This document shows positions 33,187 through 42,745 of a stretch of 55,734 nucleotides of DNA, piece after piece. Below the pieces are notes generated by a model. It was not told the origin of the DNA and searched no databases. It saw only the letters and a program-made list of their open reading frames with translations. The DNA is from Candidatus Cacconaster caballi (GTDB taxonomy: Bacteria > Bacteroidota > Bacteroidia > Bacteroidales > UBA932). The stretch lies in NCBI GenBank assembly GCA_018065695.1, contig JAGHST010000043.1, forward strand, positions 1-55,734, read 5' to 3'. Within the stretch, counting starts at the first letter, position 1; each line of letters opens with the position of its first letter. The translations under genes and the position numbers were made by a program.

Positions 33187-34088
33187 ATAATTCTATCAAC
33201 CTGTCCCATCGAAGAGGCTGCAAACTCCCTGTCGCTGAGCAGTTGCTTCTTCAATGCATCCAACGACTCGAACTTCATTTCATCCCTGAGCCGCGCCTCG
33301 AACTCTATCTTGACGTCAAGGCCGTATATATCCTCGTCAAAATCCAGAATGTGCACCTCTATTGTAAGGGCATTGCCCTCACCGATGGTAGGGCGCCTGC
33401 CTATGTTGCATATGCCCTTGTAAGTTTTTCCAAGAACTTCCACCCACACCGAATAGACGCCGTTTCGAGGAACCAGCTTGAGAGGTTCGTACAGCTGAAG
33501 GTTTGCTGTCGGAAATCCGATGGTCCGACCTATGCGGTTTCCGGCCACCACCACTCCGCAAAGGCCGTAGCGATATCCAAGCATCAGCCGGGCGTCTTTG
33601 ATATTGCCTTCAGATAGCCTGTTGCGGATAAGGGTGGAACTCACGGCGCCGCTTTCCATATCGAATCTTTCAATCCGCACGGGTTCGACGCCGCACGAAG
33701 CAACAACTTCCATCATCTGCTCCAGATTGGCGAAAGAATCGTGGCCGAGACGATGGTCATATCCCAGAATCAGAGTCGAAACTCCAAACCGGTCTCGAAG
33801 ATATCCGGACACGAACTCCCTTGCCGACATCAAACTGAATTCCCTGCTGAAAGGGATGACCTCAAAGCGGTCAACCCCGAGCGAAGCGCACAGGTCCTTC
33901 TTCTCTTGAAGAGTGGTGAGAAGCCTCAGCCGGTCGGCATCCTGCTGCAGAACGCTGCGAGGGTGGGGCCAGAAAGTGACTATCATACTTTCTTTGCCCT
34001 CCCTGCGGGCGTAGGAACACATCTGCTTTACCACCTCACGGTGCCCGAGATGGACACCGTCAAAAAATCCTGTTGCCGCTACAACCAT
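33177..34088 (-). CDS. ribF: Bifunctional riboflavin kinase / FAD synthetase
   Basis: A 303-residue enzyme making FMN and FAD. The N-terminal nucleotidyltransferase has GFFDGVHLGH (7-16) and the SSTLIRNRL motif (near 150); the C-terminal kinase has GRTIGFPTANL (near 186) and NGVYSVWV. The start at 34088 overlaps the phosphorylase gene by ten bases and leaves a short N-terminus, but the conserved block is complete. It closes the alpha-glucan operon; a functional link to glycogen is not evident. Confidence 0.95.
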   Translation of the reverse strand: MVVAATGFFDGVHLGHREVVKQMCSYARREGKESMIVTFWPHPRSVLQQDADRLRLLTTLQEKKDLCASLGVDRFEVIPFSREFSLMSAREFVSGYLRDRFGVSTLILGYDHRLGHDSFANLEQMMEVVASCGVEPVRIERFDMESGAVSSTLIRNRLSEGNIKDARLMLGYRYGLCGVVVAGNRIGRTIGFPTANLQLYEPLKLVPRNGVYSVWVEVLGKTYKGICNIGRRPTIGEGNALTIEVHILDFDEDIYGLDVKIEFEARLRDEMKFESLDALKKQLLSDREFAASSMGQVDRIILR

Positions 34089-37000
34089 TTCACCAACTCG
34101 AATTCCTGCCTGTGTGCAAAACCCTCGTTCTTGGCATACAGTCTGCCTGCAACTTCGTATGTACCTGCCATTTCAGGAATTATACGGGCCTCATATACAG
34201 CTACCCCATCCTTGCAATCCGCCAGAGAGAAGTCGAACTTCTCTACGATATGGTAACCGCCTTTTTTGTTGCGCTCTGCAAGAAGAAGTTCCACGCCGAG
34301 TTCGGAAGGATCGATATCGCCAATGAAAGCCTCCAGTCGCGCAGTGTATCCCCTGCCGAGAGTGAGTGGTTCCCTGACATTGTCCGGTCTTGTGAAAGAC
34401 CTTATCTCAAGATTCTTCCATTCGCGGCGCATACGTCTTTTCCAGAACGCCATATTGCGCGCGAAGAGGAAGTCGTCTGCCTTGACCATTGCATTGCGCT
34501 TTGCCAAAGGTTCGTAGAACTGTCTGAGATAATCGCTCATCATACGGTTGGTGGTAAAGTTGCAGGCAACCTGCGCCACAGTGTTCTTTATGGTCTCCAC
34601 CCATTTTACGGAGTACTCCTTTCCATCACTCCTGTCGTAGTAGGTCGGCGCTATCTCGTTCTCTATAATCGTATATATGGTAGCGGCGTCAAGGTCGTTC
34701 TGGAACGACTGGTCGTCGTAGGTGCGCTCCATCTTCAGAGCCCATCCGGCTCCCGGCTTGTAGCCCTCTACCCACCATCCGTCAAGCACGGAGAAGTGCA
34801 TCACACCGTTCATGACAGCTTTTTCACCACTGGTACCGGAAGCCTCCTGAGGTCTTGTAGGATTGTTCATCCACACATCGACACCTTGAACCAGAAGCTT
34901 CGCTATTGTGATGTCGTAGTTCGGCACGAAAACTATTTTACCGATAAACTGAGGCATACGCGAAATCTCGATTATCCTCTTTATAAGGTCGCCTCCCGCC
35001 TTGTCTGCAGGATGAGCCTTTCCGGCAAAGAGGAACTGCACAGGCCTTTGGGGATTGTTCACTATCTCATTGAGTCTGTCCAGATTGCTGAAGAGCAGAG
35101 TGGCTCTCTTGTAAGTTGCGAAACGGCGGGCGAAGCCTATGGTAAGGATGTCATCTCTGAGAGTCTTGCGTATCTTGACGATTTCCCGCGGAGAATAATG
35201 TGCAGTCGCAGAGGTATCTGACATACACTCTTTTACAGCCTCAATAAGACGATGGCGCAGAATCTTACGCGTATTCCAAATCCTTTCGTCGGCCACCTTG
35301 TATATGCCTTCGAAACAGCTCTTGTCGTAGTGATGGGTGGCGAACTCCTCACCAAATACTTCTGAATGTATCTGTTTCCACTCCGGAGCTGTCCATGTAG
35401 GATAATGAACGCCATTAGTGACATAGCTGACGTGCAGTTCTTCCGGTAGGTAGCCCGGCCACATCGGTGCGAATATGTCGCGGCTCACGCATCCGTGGAG
35501 CCAGCTCACTCCATTGACTTCCTGAGACAGGTTTGCCGCAAGGAAACTCATGGAGAATTTTTCACCGGGATTGTCAGGATTGAGCTTTCCGAGTCGCATA
35601 AAGCTTCTCCAGTCGGTCTTGAGTCTTCCAGGATAGTGCGACATATAGACACGGAGCAGATCTTCACTGAAAGCATCGTGTCCTGCGGGAACAGGGGTAT
35701 GCGTCGTGAAGAGCGATGACGAACGGACCACCTCAAGGGACTCTCCGAAAGAGAGATTCTTATCCTGGATATACTCCCTCATTCTCTCCAGACCGCAGAA
35801 CGCAGCGTGTCCTTCATTGCAGTGATAGACGTCCGGTTCAATGCCGAGGGCGCGCAGGGCGCGGATGCCTCCGATGCCCAGAAGCATCTCCTGCTTGAGA
35901 CGGTTTTCCCAGTCACCGCCGTAAAGCTGATGTGTCACCTGACGGTCTTCAGGAAGATTGTCTTCGAAATCGGTATCGAGAAGATAGAGGTCCGTACGGC
36001 CCACAGCCACTTTCCATATACGTGCGTTAAGATTTCGGCCCGGAAGAGCCACGCTGATGGTCAACCAGTTGCCGTTTGCATCACGCACCTGTTGAGCCGG
36101 AATTTTCGTGAAGTCCTGAGGCTCGTATGTCGATATCTGATCTCCGTATGCCGAGAGTTTCTGAGTGAAATAGCCATATCTGTAAAGGAGTCCTATCGCC
36201 GTCATGTTCACCTTCATGTCGGAAGCTTCCTTAAGATAGTCTCCGGCCAGAATGCCCAGGCCGCCGGAATATATCTTCAAAGAGGTATCGATGCCGTATT
36301 CCATACACAGATAAGCCACCTTCGCGCCTTCACGGGAATCCTTTCCGGCCATATATTCGGAGAATTCCGAATATACCGCATCCATTCTTGCCAGAAAATC
36401 ATTGTCCTGCTCAAGTTTCCTGTAGAGTTTGAGAGGAATCTTGTCGAGAAGAAGCAGCGGGTTGCCGTTGGCTTTCTTCCATAGGTCCCCGTCGATACTG
36501 CGGAAAAGGTCTATTGCGCTCTGATTCCAGCACCACCACAGATTGCCTGCAAGTTCATCGAGATGGGAAAGCCGCTCCGGGAGTTCCCTTCCGATGAAGA
36601 CGCTTGTCCAGGAAGGGCGGCTGTTCTCGACCGGAGTGAAGGTGTGAGGCTGTACTTCGTCCGGTGAAGACACGTGGGACAGTTTCGCTATGCTGACGGC
36701 TTCCAAAGCCTTGGCAAACGCCTCTTTATAGTAGCGTATATTATTCTCCCACAATGCAATCGAAGAGACGTCCCTTGCATTGGCGCGATATTCTTCCTCT
36801 TCTTCCGCGTTGAGTGAAGAAAGTTCAATTATCCTCTCCTTAACGCCTGAAACCACTTCATCGTAATTCGAATCGCTGCGTCGGACTATCTTTATGCCCG
36901 GATGCTCCTTTCCGTAGTGATCCTCCACCCACACGCCGAAACCTGCAAGGGAAGTGGTGGCTGTCGGGACCCCGAACGCAAGAGACTCAAGCGGTGTATA

Positions 37001-38314
37001 GCCCCAAGGCTCATAGTATGACGGGAACAGTGTGAGATCCATACCCGGCAGCAATTCGTAATACTTCATATTGAAGACCCCGTCGTTGCCGTTGAGATAG
37101 GTAGGGAAGAACAGCACTTTGACCTTGTCCTCCCGTCCGTTGCAAAGACCGCACCTCTTGAAGTGGCCGGCCACTGCATCATTGTCGTTCATAAGATAGT
37201 GGCTGATCTGGCCGGAATAGCCGTTTTCCACGCCGGATAGTTTCTCCAGAAGAGCCTTGTCCGGTCCGTTGTTGCCCGCAGGCACCATTATGAAGGCCAC
37301 GATCCGGCGTCCGTCATACCCCTCATTCCTTATGGAAGCAAGAGCGTCTATAAAGACGTTGATTCCTTTGTTGCAATATTCATATCTGCCGCTGATACCT
37401 ACCAGAAGCGCATCCTCTTCCACTTTGCTTCCTGTCATTGCAGAAGCCACTTCGAGGAGCTTTTTGCGAGCGGATCGGCATACCGATGCATACTGTTCCG
37501 GTGTGGGGGTGAAACTGTTCTCGAAACCGTTCGGAGTGACCACGTCCACTTCCCTTCCCAGAAACTGGCGGCACTCCCTGGCTGTGATGTCACTGACGGT
37601 GGTAAAGACATCGGATGCTTTTGCGGAGGCCTTTTCAAGTGAATGGCGCGAGGTTACACCGAACTCACGGGCGAGAGAGTCTCCGTTGAAGCTCTCGAGC
37701 GAGTCGTACAGAGGCATATTCTTGCCGGCTATGCAACGTCCTATAACAGTGGCGTGCGTAGTGAAAATGGTGCCTAACGGAAGTTTCCGGCTTTTCAGAT
37801 ACAAAAGACCGGCTCCGGTCATCCATTCGTGGAACTGCGCCACGACCGTCCGGGCGGGAGTGACGTTGAAACGCACGAAACTTTCTATTGTCTTGCCGGC
37901 AGCATATCCGAAAAGAGCCGATTCGATATAATCCCAGTTGCCGTTGAGGGAATCCACTCCGAATTCCATCCACAGACTTGTAAGAATTTCATCCTTTTTG
38001 GCGATGAATGTGGTGAAATCCACCAGAATCGCAATCGGATTGCCCTCGACGTTCCATCGGCCGACCCTTATGCGAAGTCCCTCTTCCGCGGCCTGCTTGC
38101 GCCAAGACCTGAAAAGAGAGGTATCTTCCGTGAACTCAGGATTCCTTTCGGTATTTCTCCAGACATCCGGCCCAATATGTATATGATTGTTTTTTAATTC
38201 TTTTCCGAGATAAAGCGCTTTGGTGGCAAGAACCGTGTGGATGCCACCCACCTTGTTGCAGACTTCCCAACTCGTTTCAAAAAGATAGTCAGGCCTTTCA
38301 ACTCTACTTTCCAT
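34079..38314 (-). CDS. Glycogen synthase (GT3) fused to alpha-glucan phosphorylase (GT35)
   Basis: A 1411-residue fusion. Residues about 1-550 form a eukaryote-like GT3 glycogen synthase: LFETSWEVCNKVGGIHTVL near the N-terminus and the ExxxxxxxE pair Glu435/Glu443 in YYEPWGYTPLES. Residues about 570-1300 form an alpha-glucan phosphorylase of the short, DUF3417-containing kind: LSHLDELAGNLWWCW, YSGGLGILAGDYLKEASDM, and the PLP lysine region EASGTSGEKAVMNG (Lys1165). The last 110 residues are beta-rich. One polypeptide thus holds the chain-building and the chain-degrading activity. Bacteroidetes relatives share this fusion as I recall. It overlaps both neighbours (10-11 bases). Confidence 0.88.
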   Translation of the reverse strand: MESRVERPDYLFETSWEVCNKVGGIHTVLATKALYLGKELKNNHIHIGPDVWRNTERNPEFTEDTSLFRSWRKQAAEEGLRIRVGRWNVEGNPIAILVDFTTFIAKKDEILTSLWMEFGVDSLNGNWDYIESALFGYAAGKTIESFVRFNVTPARTVVAQFHEWMTGAGLLYLKSRKLPLGTIFTTHATVIGRCIAGKNMPLYDSLESFNGDSLAREFGVTSRHSLEKASAKASDVFTTVSDITARECRQFLGREVDVVTPNGFENSFTPTPEQYASVCRSARKKLLEVASAMTGSKVEEDALLVGISGRYEYCNKGINVFIDALASIRNEGYDGRRIVAFIMVPAGNNGPDKALLEKLSGVENGYSGQISHYLMNDNDAVAGHFKRCGLCNGREDKVKVLFFPTYLNGNDGVFNMKYYELLPGMDLTLFPSYYEPWGYTPLESLAFGVPTATTSLAGFGVWVEDHYGKEHPGIKIVRRSDSNYDEVVSGVKERIIELSSLNAEEEEEYRANARDVSSIALWENNIRYYKEAFAKALEAVSIAKLSHVSSPDEVQPHTFTPVENSRPSWTSVFIGRELPERLSHLDELAGNLWWCWNQSAIDLFRSIDGDLWKKANGNPLLLLDKIPLKLYRKLEQDNDFLARMDAVYSEFSEYMAGKDSREGAKVAYLCMEYGIDTSLKIYSGGLGILAGDYLKEASDMKVNMTAIGLLYRYGYFTQKLSAYGDQISTYEPQDFTKIPAQQVRDANGNWLTISVALPGRNLNARIWKVAVGRTDLYLLDTDFEDNLPEDRQVTHQLYGGDWENRLKQEMLLGIGGIRALRALGIEPDVYHCNEGHAAFCGLERMREYIQDKNLSFGESLEVVRSSSLFTTHTPVPAGHDAFSEDLLRVYMSHYPGRLKTDWRSFMRLGKLNPDNPGEKFSMSFLAANLSQEVNGVSWLHGCVSRDIFAPMWPGYLPEELHVSYVTNGVHYPTWTAPEWKQIHSEVFGEEFATHHYDKSCFEGIYKVADERIWNTRKILRHRLIEAVKECMSDTSATAHYSPREIVKIRKTLRDDILTIGFARRFATYKRATLLFSNLDRLNEIVNNPQRPVQFLFAGKAHPADKAGGDLIKRIIEISRMPQFIGKIVFVPNYDITIAKLLVQGVDVWMNNPTRPQEASGTSGEKAVMNGVMHFSVLDGWWVEGYKPGAGWALKMERTYDDQSFQNDLDAATIYTIIENEIAPTYYDRSDGKEYSVKWVETIKNTVAQVACNFTTNRMMSDYLRQFYEPLAKRNAMVKADDFLFARNMAFWKRRMRREWKNLEIRSFTRPDNVREPLTLGRGYTARLEAFIGDIDPSELGVELLLAERNKKGGYHIVEKFDFSLADCKDGVAVYEARIIPEMAGTYEVAGRLYAKNEGFAHRQEFELVKWL

Positions 38315-39509
38315 TATTTTCCTTGATTTTTTCCTTTACCCTGATTTCAAAATCTGAGAGTACGTTCATATAATTGATAAATGCCTCATACGGAGTGTCA
38401 TACGGATTGAAATAACTATGTACGCTTCCGTCCGAGAAAAATTTGGTGCTCATATAGTAGAAATGGTCGCTCTCCTGCAGTTTCCTGTAAACGGAAGTCA
38501 GTTTTGCGTCCTTCGCCCTGGCGACATCCTTTTCAAGTGCACAGGCCTTGCTGAAAGCCTCACTCTGAAGTTCGTTTCCGAGCCATGCGCTGGTGTCGCG
38601 CTCTTCGTCAGACCAAGATATTGGGAAACCCACGTGGAGCGGCGCCACAGGCTGACACTCTCTGACAACCTCACCGGGTGTGCGGAAGCGGATGCCACGG
38701 GCCATCGCTTCGGCAGGCAGAGCCGTCAGGAAATCGAATATTCCGGATTCGGCCTTCTGATGCTCGCCGAAAGTTTCATAATCCATAAACAGGTTGACTA
38801 CGTCGTCGCTTCTGAGGGCGTCCTCCAGCCATCCAGCATAGATATCTGCGGTAAGAGGCCAGGAGGCCCATCCTTTGTCAGAAAAGCGGAAGGCTATGTC
38901 ATCGCTGAGGCTGAAATTCCTGAGCAGGAGTTTCAAGCGCGGATTGATGGCGTTCGTATAGATGAAATTTGGACTTTTCCAACCGAGAATATGCTTTGCC
39001 CCCTCAGTAAGCATTGCGCTGAAGCCCATGGAAGCCACTGTCTCCCCTATAGCATCACTGTAGATTAGTTCTGTGTTGCGGAAAGTCACGGGCTTTACTC
39101 CGAATAGTTTGTGGACCATTGCCGAATGCTCCTTCACCTGCTTCTTGAATTCCTTTTCCGAAAAGAGGGATGCAAGGGAATGGGAGCAGGTCTCGGCGAG
39201 AAACTCCACGCAGCCGGTAGCGGCGAGAGCCCTGAAACTGTCTATTACCTCGGGAGCATAAAGAGCAAACTGCTCCATTGCGGTGCCTGAAATCGAGAAG
39301 GCGACTTTGAATGCGCCGCCGTTGCGCCTGATAAGTTCAAGAAGTATATTGTTGGCTCTCAGATAACACCTGTCGGCTATCCTGCGCATAATCGTGCGGT
39401 TGGCGAAATCGTCGAAATAGTGCGTTTCATTCCCGATATCGAAAAACCGGAACTGCCGCAGCCTGTCGGGCTGATGCACTTGAAAATACAGACATACGTT
39501 CTTTCCCAT
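38304..39509 (-). CDS. GH57 family alpha-amylase / 4-alpha-glucanotransferase
   Basis: A 401-residue cytoplasmic GH57 enzyme (no signal peptide). The family start VCLYFQVHQPDRLR, the nucleophile Glu147 in FRNTELIYSD and the acid/base Asp243 in MDYETFGEH are in place. GH57 members cleave or transfer alpha-1,4-glucans. In this operon it probably trims or shortens glycogen chains. Adjacent genes encode a GT4 enzyme (12 bases upstream) and the synthase/phosphorylase fusion (overlap of 11). Confidence 0.88.
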   Translation of the reverse strand: MGKNVCLYFQVHQPDRLRQFRFFDIGNETHYFDDFANRTIMRRIADRCYLRANNILLELIRRNGGAFKVAFSISGTAMEQFALYAPEVIDSFRALAATGCVEFLAETCSHSLASLFSEKEFKKQVKEHSAMVHKLFGVKPVTFRNTELIYSDAIGETVASMGFSAMLTEGAKHILGWKSPNFIYTNAINPRLKLLLRNFSLSDDIAFRFSDKGWASWPLTADIYAGWLEDALRSDDVVNLFMDYETFGEHQKAESGIFDFLTALPAEAMARGIRFRTPGEVVRECQPVAPLHVGFPISWSDEERDTSAWLGNELQSEAFSKACALEKDVARAKDAKLTSVYRKLQESDHFYYMSTKFFSDGSVHSYFNPYDTPYEAFINYMNVLSDFEIRVKEKIKENNGK

Positions 39510-39521
39510 ATCTATTGATTT

Positions 39522-40808
39522 TTATTTTCCACTTACAGCCGATTCATAAACGGCCTTGACTTTTGCGGCTGCGTTGTCCCACTTGAGACTGTCAACCTCC
39601 TGACGTCCCTTCTCTATCGCCACCTTGCTCAGAGCCGGATACTGAAGAAGCGCGTACATTGCGTCGGCAAGAGCGTCTATATCCCAGAAATCCACCTTGA
39701 TGGCATATTTGAGCACTTCGGCGACTCCGGACTGCTTTGAAATGATTGCCGGTACATCGGATTTCATAGCCTCCAGAGGCGAGATTCCGAACGGCTCGGA
39801 AACGGAAGGCATCACATATACATCCGAAAGCGCAAACATCTTCTGCACGTCATCTCCTTTGAGAAATCCCGTAAAGTGGAACTTGTCGGAGATGCCCCTG
39901 CGTGCCACCTGACGGATGCACCGGTTCATCATATCACCGCTGCCGGCCATTACGAACCTTACTCCTTCAGGGCACATTTTCAGCACTTTGGCGGCCGCTT
40001 CTATGAAATATTCAGGCCCTTTCTGGAAGGTTATGCGGCCAAGAAACGTAATGACTTTCTCCGGCACGTTGCGGACGGCGTCCACGGCGCTCCTGCCCGA
40101 AAAATCCACAGCATTATGCACGGTGACGACCTTTGCCGGGTCTATGCCGTATTTGTTGACCACTATGTTTCTGGTGAGGTTACTCACGGTGATGACCTTG
40201 TCGGCCTCATCCATTCCCATCTTTTCGAGACGGTACACTTCAGGATTGACGTTAGAGCCTCTGTCGAACTCCGTGGCGTGTACGTGTATGACAAGCGGCT
40301 TGCCGCTGACCCGCTTTGCAGCGATTCCGGCCATATATGTCAGCCAGTCGTGGGCATGTATCACATCAAAACCTCCGTCCGCAGCTATGGCACCGGCAAC
40401 CATCGCATAGCGTGACACCTCCTCCATCAGGTTCGCTCCGTATTTGCCCGAGAATTTGTACTTCTGCCGGAAATACATCCTGAACTCCTCTTTCTGATAC
40501 TGCCGTTCGGTCTCCACCAGTTCGGTGAAATTTTCGGGGTCTATATAGGGATGGATATTGGAGCCTACCCTGAGGAACTGGACTTTGCCGAGAAACTCGT
40601 CTACATCGAGGCGTAAATCATAGACGGCCACGTCGCTGGCATTGATGATCCGCACGCTGCTCTGATCTTCATCACCGCTTGCGGAAGGCATCACAAAAAG
40701 CACTTCCACTCCGTTGTGGGCCAAACCTTTTGTCATACCGTAACAAGCCGTACCGAGTCCGCCGGCAATGTGTGGCGGGAACTCCCATCCGAACATCAGC
40801 ACTTTCAT
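39522..40808 (-). CDS. GT4 family glycosyltransferase (glycogen-synthase-like)
   Basis: A 428-residue GT-B enzyme. The N-terminus LMFGWEFPPHIAGGLGTACYG is the glycogen/starch synthase-like glycine loop, DVIHAHDWLTYMA sits in the middle, and the C-terminal half has GRITFQKGPEYFIEA and the EPFGISPLEAM donor motif with the ExxxxxxxE pair. It probably transfers glucose from ADP- or UDP-glucose to an alpha-glucan, making it the second synthase-type enzyme in the operon beside the GT3 fusion. Another sugar-acceptor role is possible. Confidence 0.85.
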   Translation of the reverse strand: MKVLMFGWEFPPHIAGGLGTACYGMTKGLAHNGVEVLFVMPSASGDEDQSSVRIINASDVAVYDLRLDVDEFLGKVQFLRVGSNIHPYIDPENFTELVETERQYQKEEFRMYFRQKYKFSGKYGANLMEEVSRYAMVAGAIAADGGFDVIHAHDWLTYMAGIAAKRVSGKPLVIHVHATEFDRGSNVNPEVYRLEKMGMDEADKVITVSNLTRNIVVNKYGIDPAKVVTVHNAVDFSGRSAVDAVRNVPEKVITFLGRITFQKGPEYFIEAAAKVLKMCPEGVRFVMAGSGDMMNRCIRQVARRGISDKFHFTGFLKGDDVQKMFALSDVYVMPSVSEPFGISPLEAMKSDVPAIISKQSGVAEVLKYAIKVDFWDIDALADAMYALLQYPALSKVAIEKGRQEVDSLKWDNAAAKVKAVYESAVSGK

Positions 40809-42745
40809 AGTTCCTCCTCCCCGTATTTTCCGATAAGATATTTGACTCTCAGGATTTCCGCCACACTGACCGCAGAGGTTATAGCACCGTGCGGTATGTA
40901 TGGAGGGTCTCCATCGTATATTTCAGCTACGGAGCCCAGACCGTGAACATTCATATCTTCCTGGAAGCCGTCGGTCAGCTCGCGTGCCTCACGGCTGAAA
41001 GCCGGTCCGTACAGGCGGAACGATGCGTCTGCGTAGGCGCCCAGAAGCCACGGCCTGTTGCATCCGTTATGGGTAGCGGTATCACGTTGTATCTGATTCC
41101 CCTCGTATCTGGACTTGTAGCGGGGATTTTTCGGAGACAGGGTGCGGATGCCGCGTGTCGTGCAAAGTTCTCGTCTTACGGCGCGAAGCACTTCGTGGCG
41201 GTATGTCTCGGGAATCGGACTGTAGTCCAGCGAGCATGCGTACAGTTGGTTCGGACGGGTAAAGACGTTCTGTCCGCTTTCATCCACGTAATCTGCCAGA
41301 TGGTGTCTTGCCTCAACCCAGAAAATATCCAGAAAACATTTCTCGACCGCCTTGCTTATTTCACGACATCTTTCTGCAAACGTCTTCTCTTTTCCGAATG
41401 CTGCCTCCATCTCTGCGACAAAGCATAAAGCATTGTACCAAAGACTGTTGGTCTCCACCTGCCAACCTCTGCGTTCTGTAACGGGCTTGCCGTCGACATA
41501 GGCATTCATCCAACTGAGGGCCACTCCGTCCTTTTCAGCCCAGAGGAGTCCGTTTTCACAGAGCCTGACTTCGGGACGGCCATCTATATAACTGGCTACC
41601 ACCCGTTTGAGGACTTTTCCATATTTCTTCCAGACTTCCCGTGCGTTTCCTGTAAACCGTGCAAGATGCTGCAGAAGTTCGGCAAGGCGCAGCGGAGCTT
41701 CCACCTGATTGCTTGTCTCATACAACGCAACTGCCTGATCTTTCAGCAGATCATCGAGAATCCTGCAGAAAAGGCCCTTATCCGCATTGTTGTAAATCGT
41801 CAGGCCCGGAAGTGCTATGCAGGTCTCCCTGAGACCGCCTATTTCGTGCCAGGAAAAGCCCGTGCACACGCAGATGCTGCCGTTTTCGTTGTAAGATATG
41901 AGCTGGCCCGCCGCTGCTCGGAGGCAGTCTTCATAACCGCGGCGAGGTTCGATTGCAGCCATCTGACGGGAAAACTGACTTTTGAGCAAAGCCGGCTCGG
42001 CAGATGACGTGGAGACCGACATCACGATGCTCTCCCCTTTCCGTATCGGTATATCGAAAAATCCGGGGACCATAAGATCCTCGCAGCAGTCGAATCCCCG
42101 CCTGTACTCTTCGGTATAGACGACATTGCGGTACCAGTCGGGACAATGGACATATTCGTTCTCCTTGGAGAACTGTATGTACAGCTTCGGAAAACCCCTG
42201 TATAGGCAGTAGGCGGCGCCGCAAGGTACAGAATCGAAGCGGGTGTCCGCCTCAACGTTGGCCTTGGTAAGCGAATGTATGCTGCGGAACGGAAGAAACG
42301 GCTTGAGGCGGAGCACCGTGTGAGTGCTGGAATCTTCAAGCATCGTATATCTCACCAGAAGCTGCTCCTTTTTCCGGGCAAAGAAAAGTTCCTTGCGGAG
42401 CATCATTCCACCCACCCTGTAAGTGACGGCAGGAACCGGGTCCATTTCGAAATTCACGATATACTTATGGCCGCGCGGCTCATAAATATCCCCATAGCAA
42501 TGGATTCCCAGATTAAAAGGCTTGTCGTGCTGAAGCAGTGTCTCATCCACTGATGAAAGCAGGATATGACGGTGCCCTCCGAATGCTGCTATCGGCACGG
42601 CGAACAGGCCGTGATACTTGCGGGTGTTGCACCCCACAATGGTAGTGTTGAGATAGCCGCCGGCTCTGTTTGTGGAGATTACCTCACGCTTGAGCGAATA
42701 CTCCAGATTGACCAGTTCGGCTTTGTTGAAGTTAAGATATGCCAT
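40805..42745 (-). CDS. Glycogen debranching enzyme (amylo-alpha-1,6-glucosidase, GH133-like)
   Basis: A 646-residue enzyme with the prokaryotic debranching layout: an N-terminal beta-sandwich with EVISTNRAGGYLNTTIVGCNTRKYHG (about 21-46) and a C-terminal (alpha/alpha)6 barrel with CTGFSWHEIGGLRETCIALPG, NGLLWAEKDGVALSWMNAYVDG and RNPRYKSRYEGN-like regions. It hydrolyses alpha-1,6 branch points of glycogen. It overlaps the branching-enzyme gene by 14 bases and the GT4 gene by four. No signal peptide, so it is cytoplasmic. Confidence 0.92.
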   Translation of the reverse strand: MAYLNFNKAELVNLEYSLKREVISTNRAGGYLNTTIVGCNTRKYHGLFAVPIAAFGGHRHILLSSVDETLLQHDKPFNLGIHCYGDIYEPRGHKYIVNFEMDPVPAVTYRVGGMMLRKELFFARKKEQLLVRYTMLEDSSTHTVLRLKPFLPFRSIHSLTKANVEADTRFDSVPCGAAYCLYRGFPKLYIQFSKENEYVHCPDWYRNVVYTEEYRRGFDCCEDLMVPGFFDIPIRKGESIVMSVSTSSAEPALLKSQFSRQMAAIEPRRGYEDCLRAAAGQLISYNENGSICVCTGFSWHEIGGLRETCIALPGLTIYNNADKGLFCRILDDLLKDQAVALYETSNQVEAPLRLAELLQHLARFTGNAREVWKKYGKVLKRVVASYIDGRPEVRLCENGLLWAEKDGVALSWMNAYVDGKPVTERRGWQVETNSLWYNALCFVAEMEAAFGKEKTFAERCREISKAVEKCFLDIFWVEARHHLADYVDESGQNVFTRPNQLYACSLDYSPIPETYRHEVLRAVRRELCTTRGIRTLSPKNPRYKSRYEGNQIQRDTATHNGCNRPWLLGAYADASFRLYGPAFSREARELTDGFQEDMNVHGLGSVAEIYDGDPPYIPHGAITSAVSVAEILRVKYLIGKYGEEEL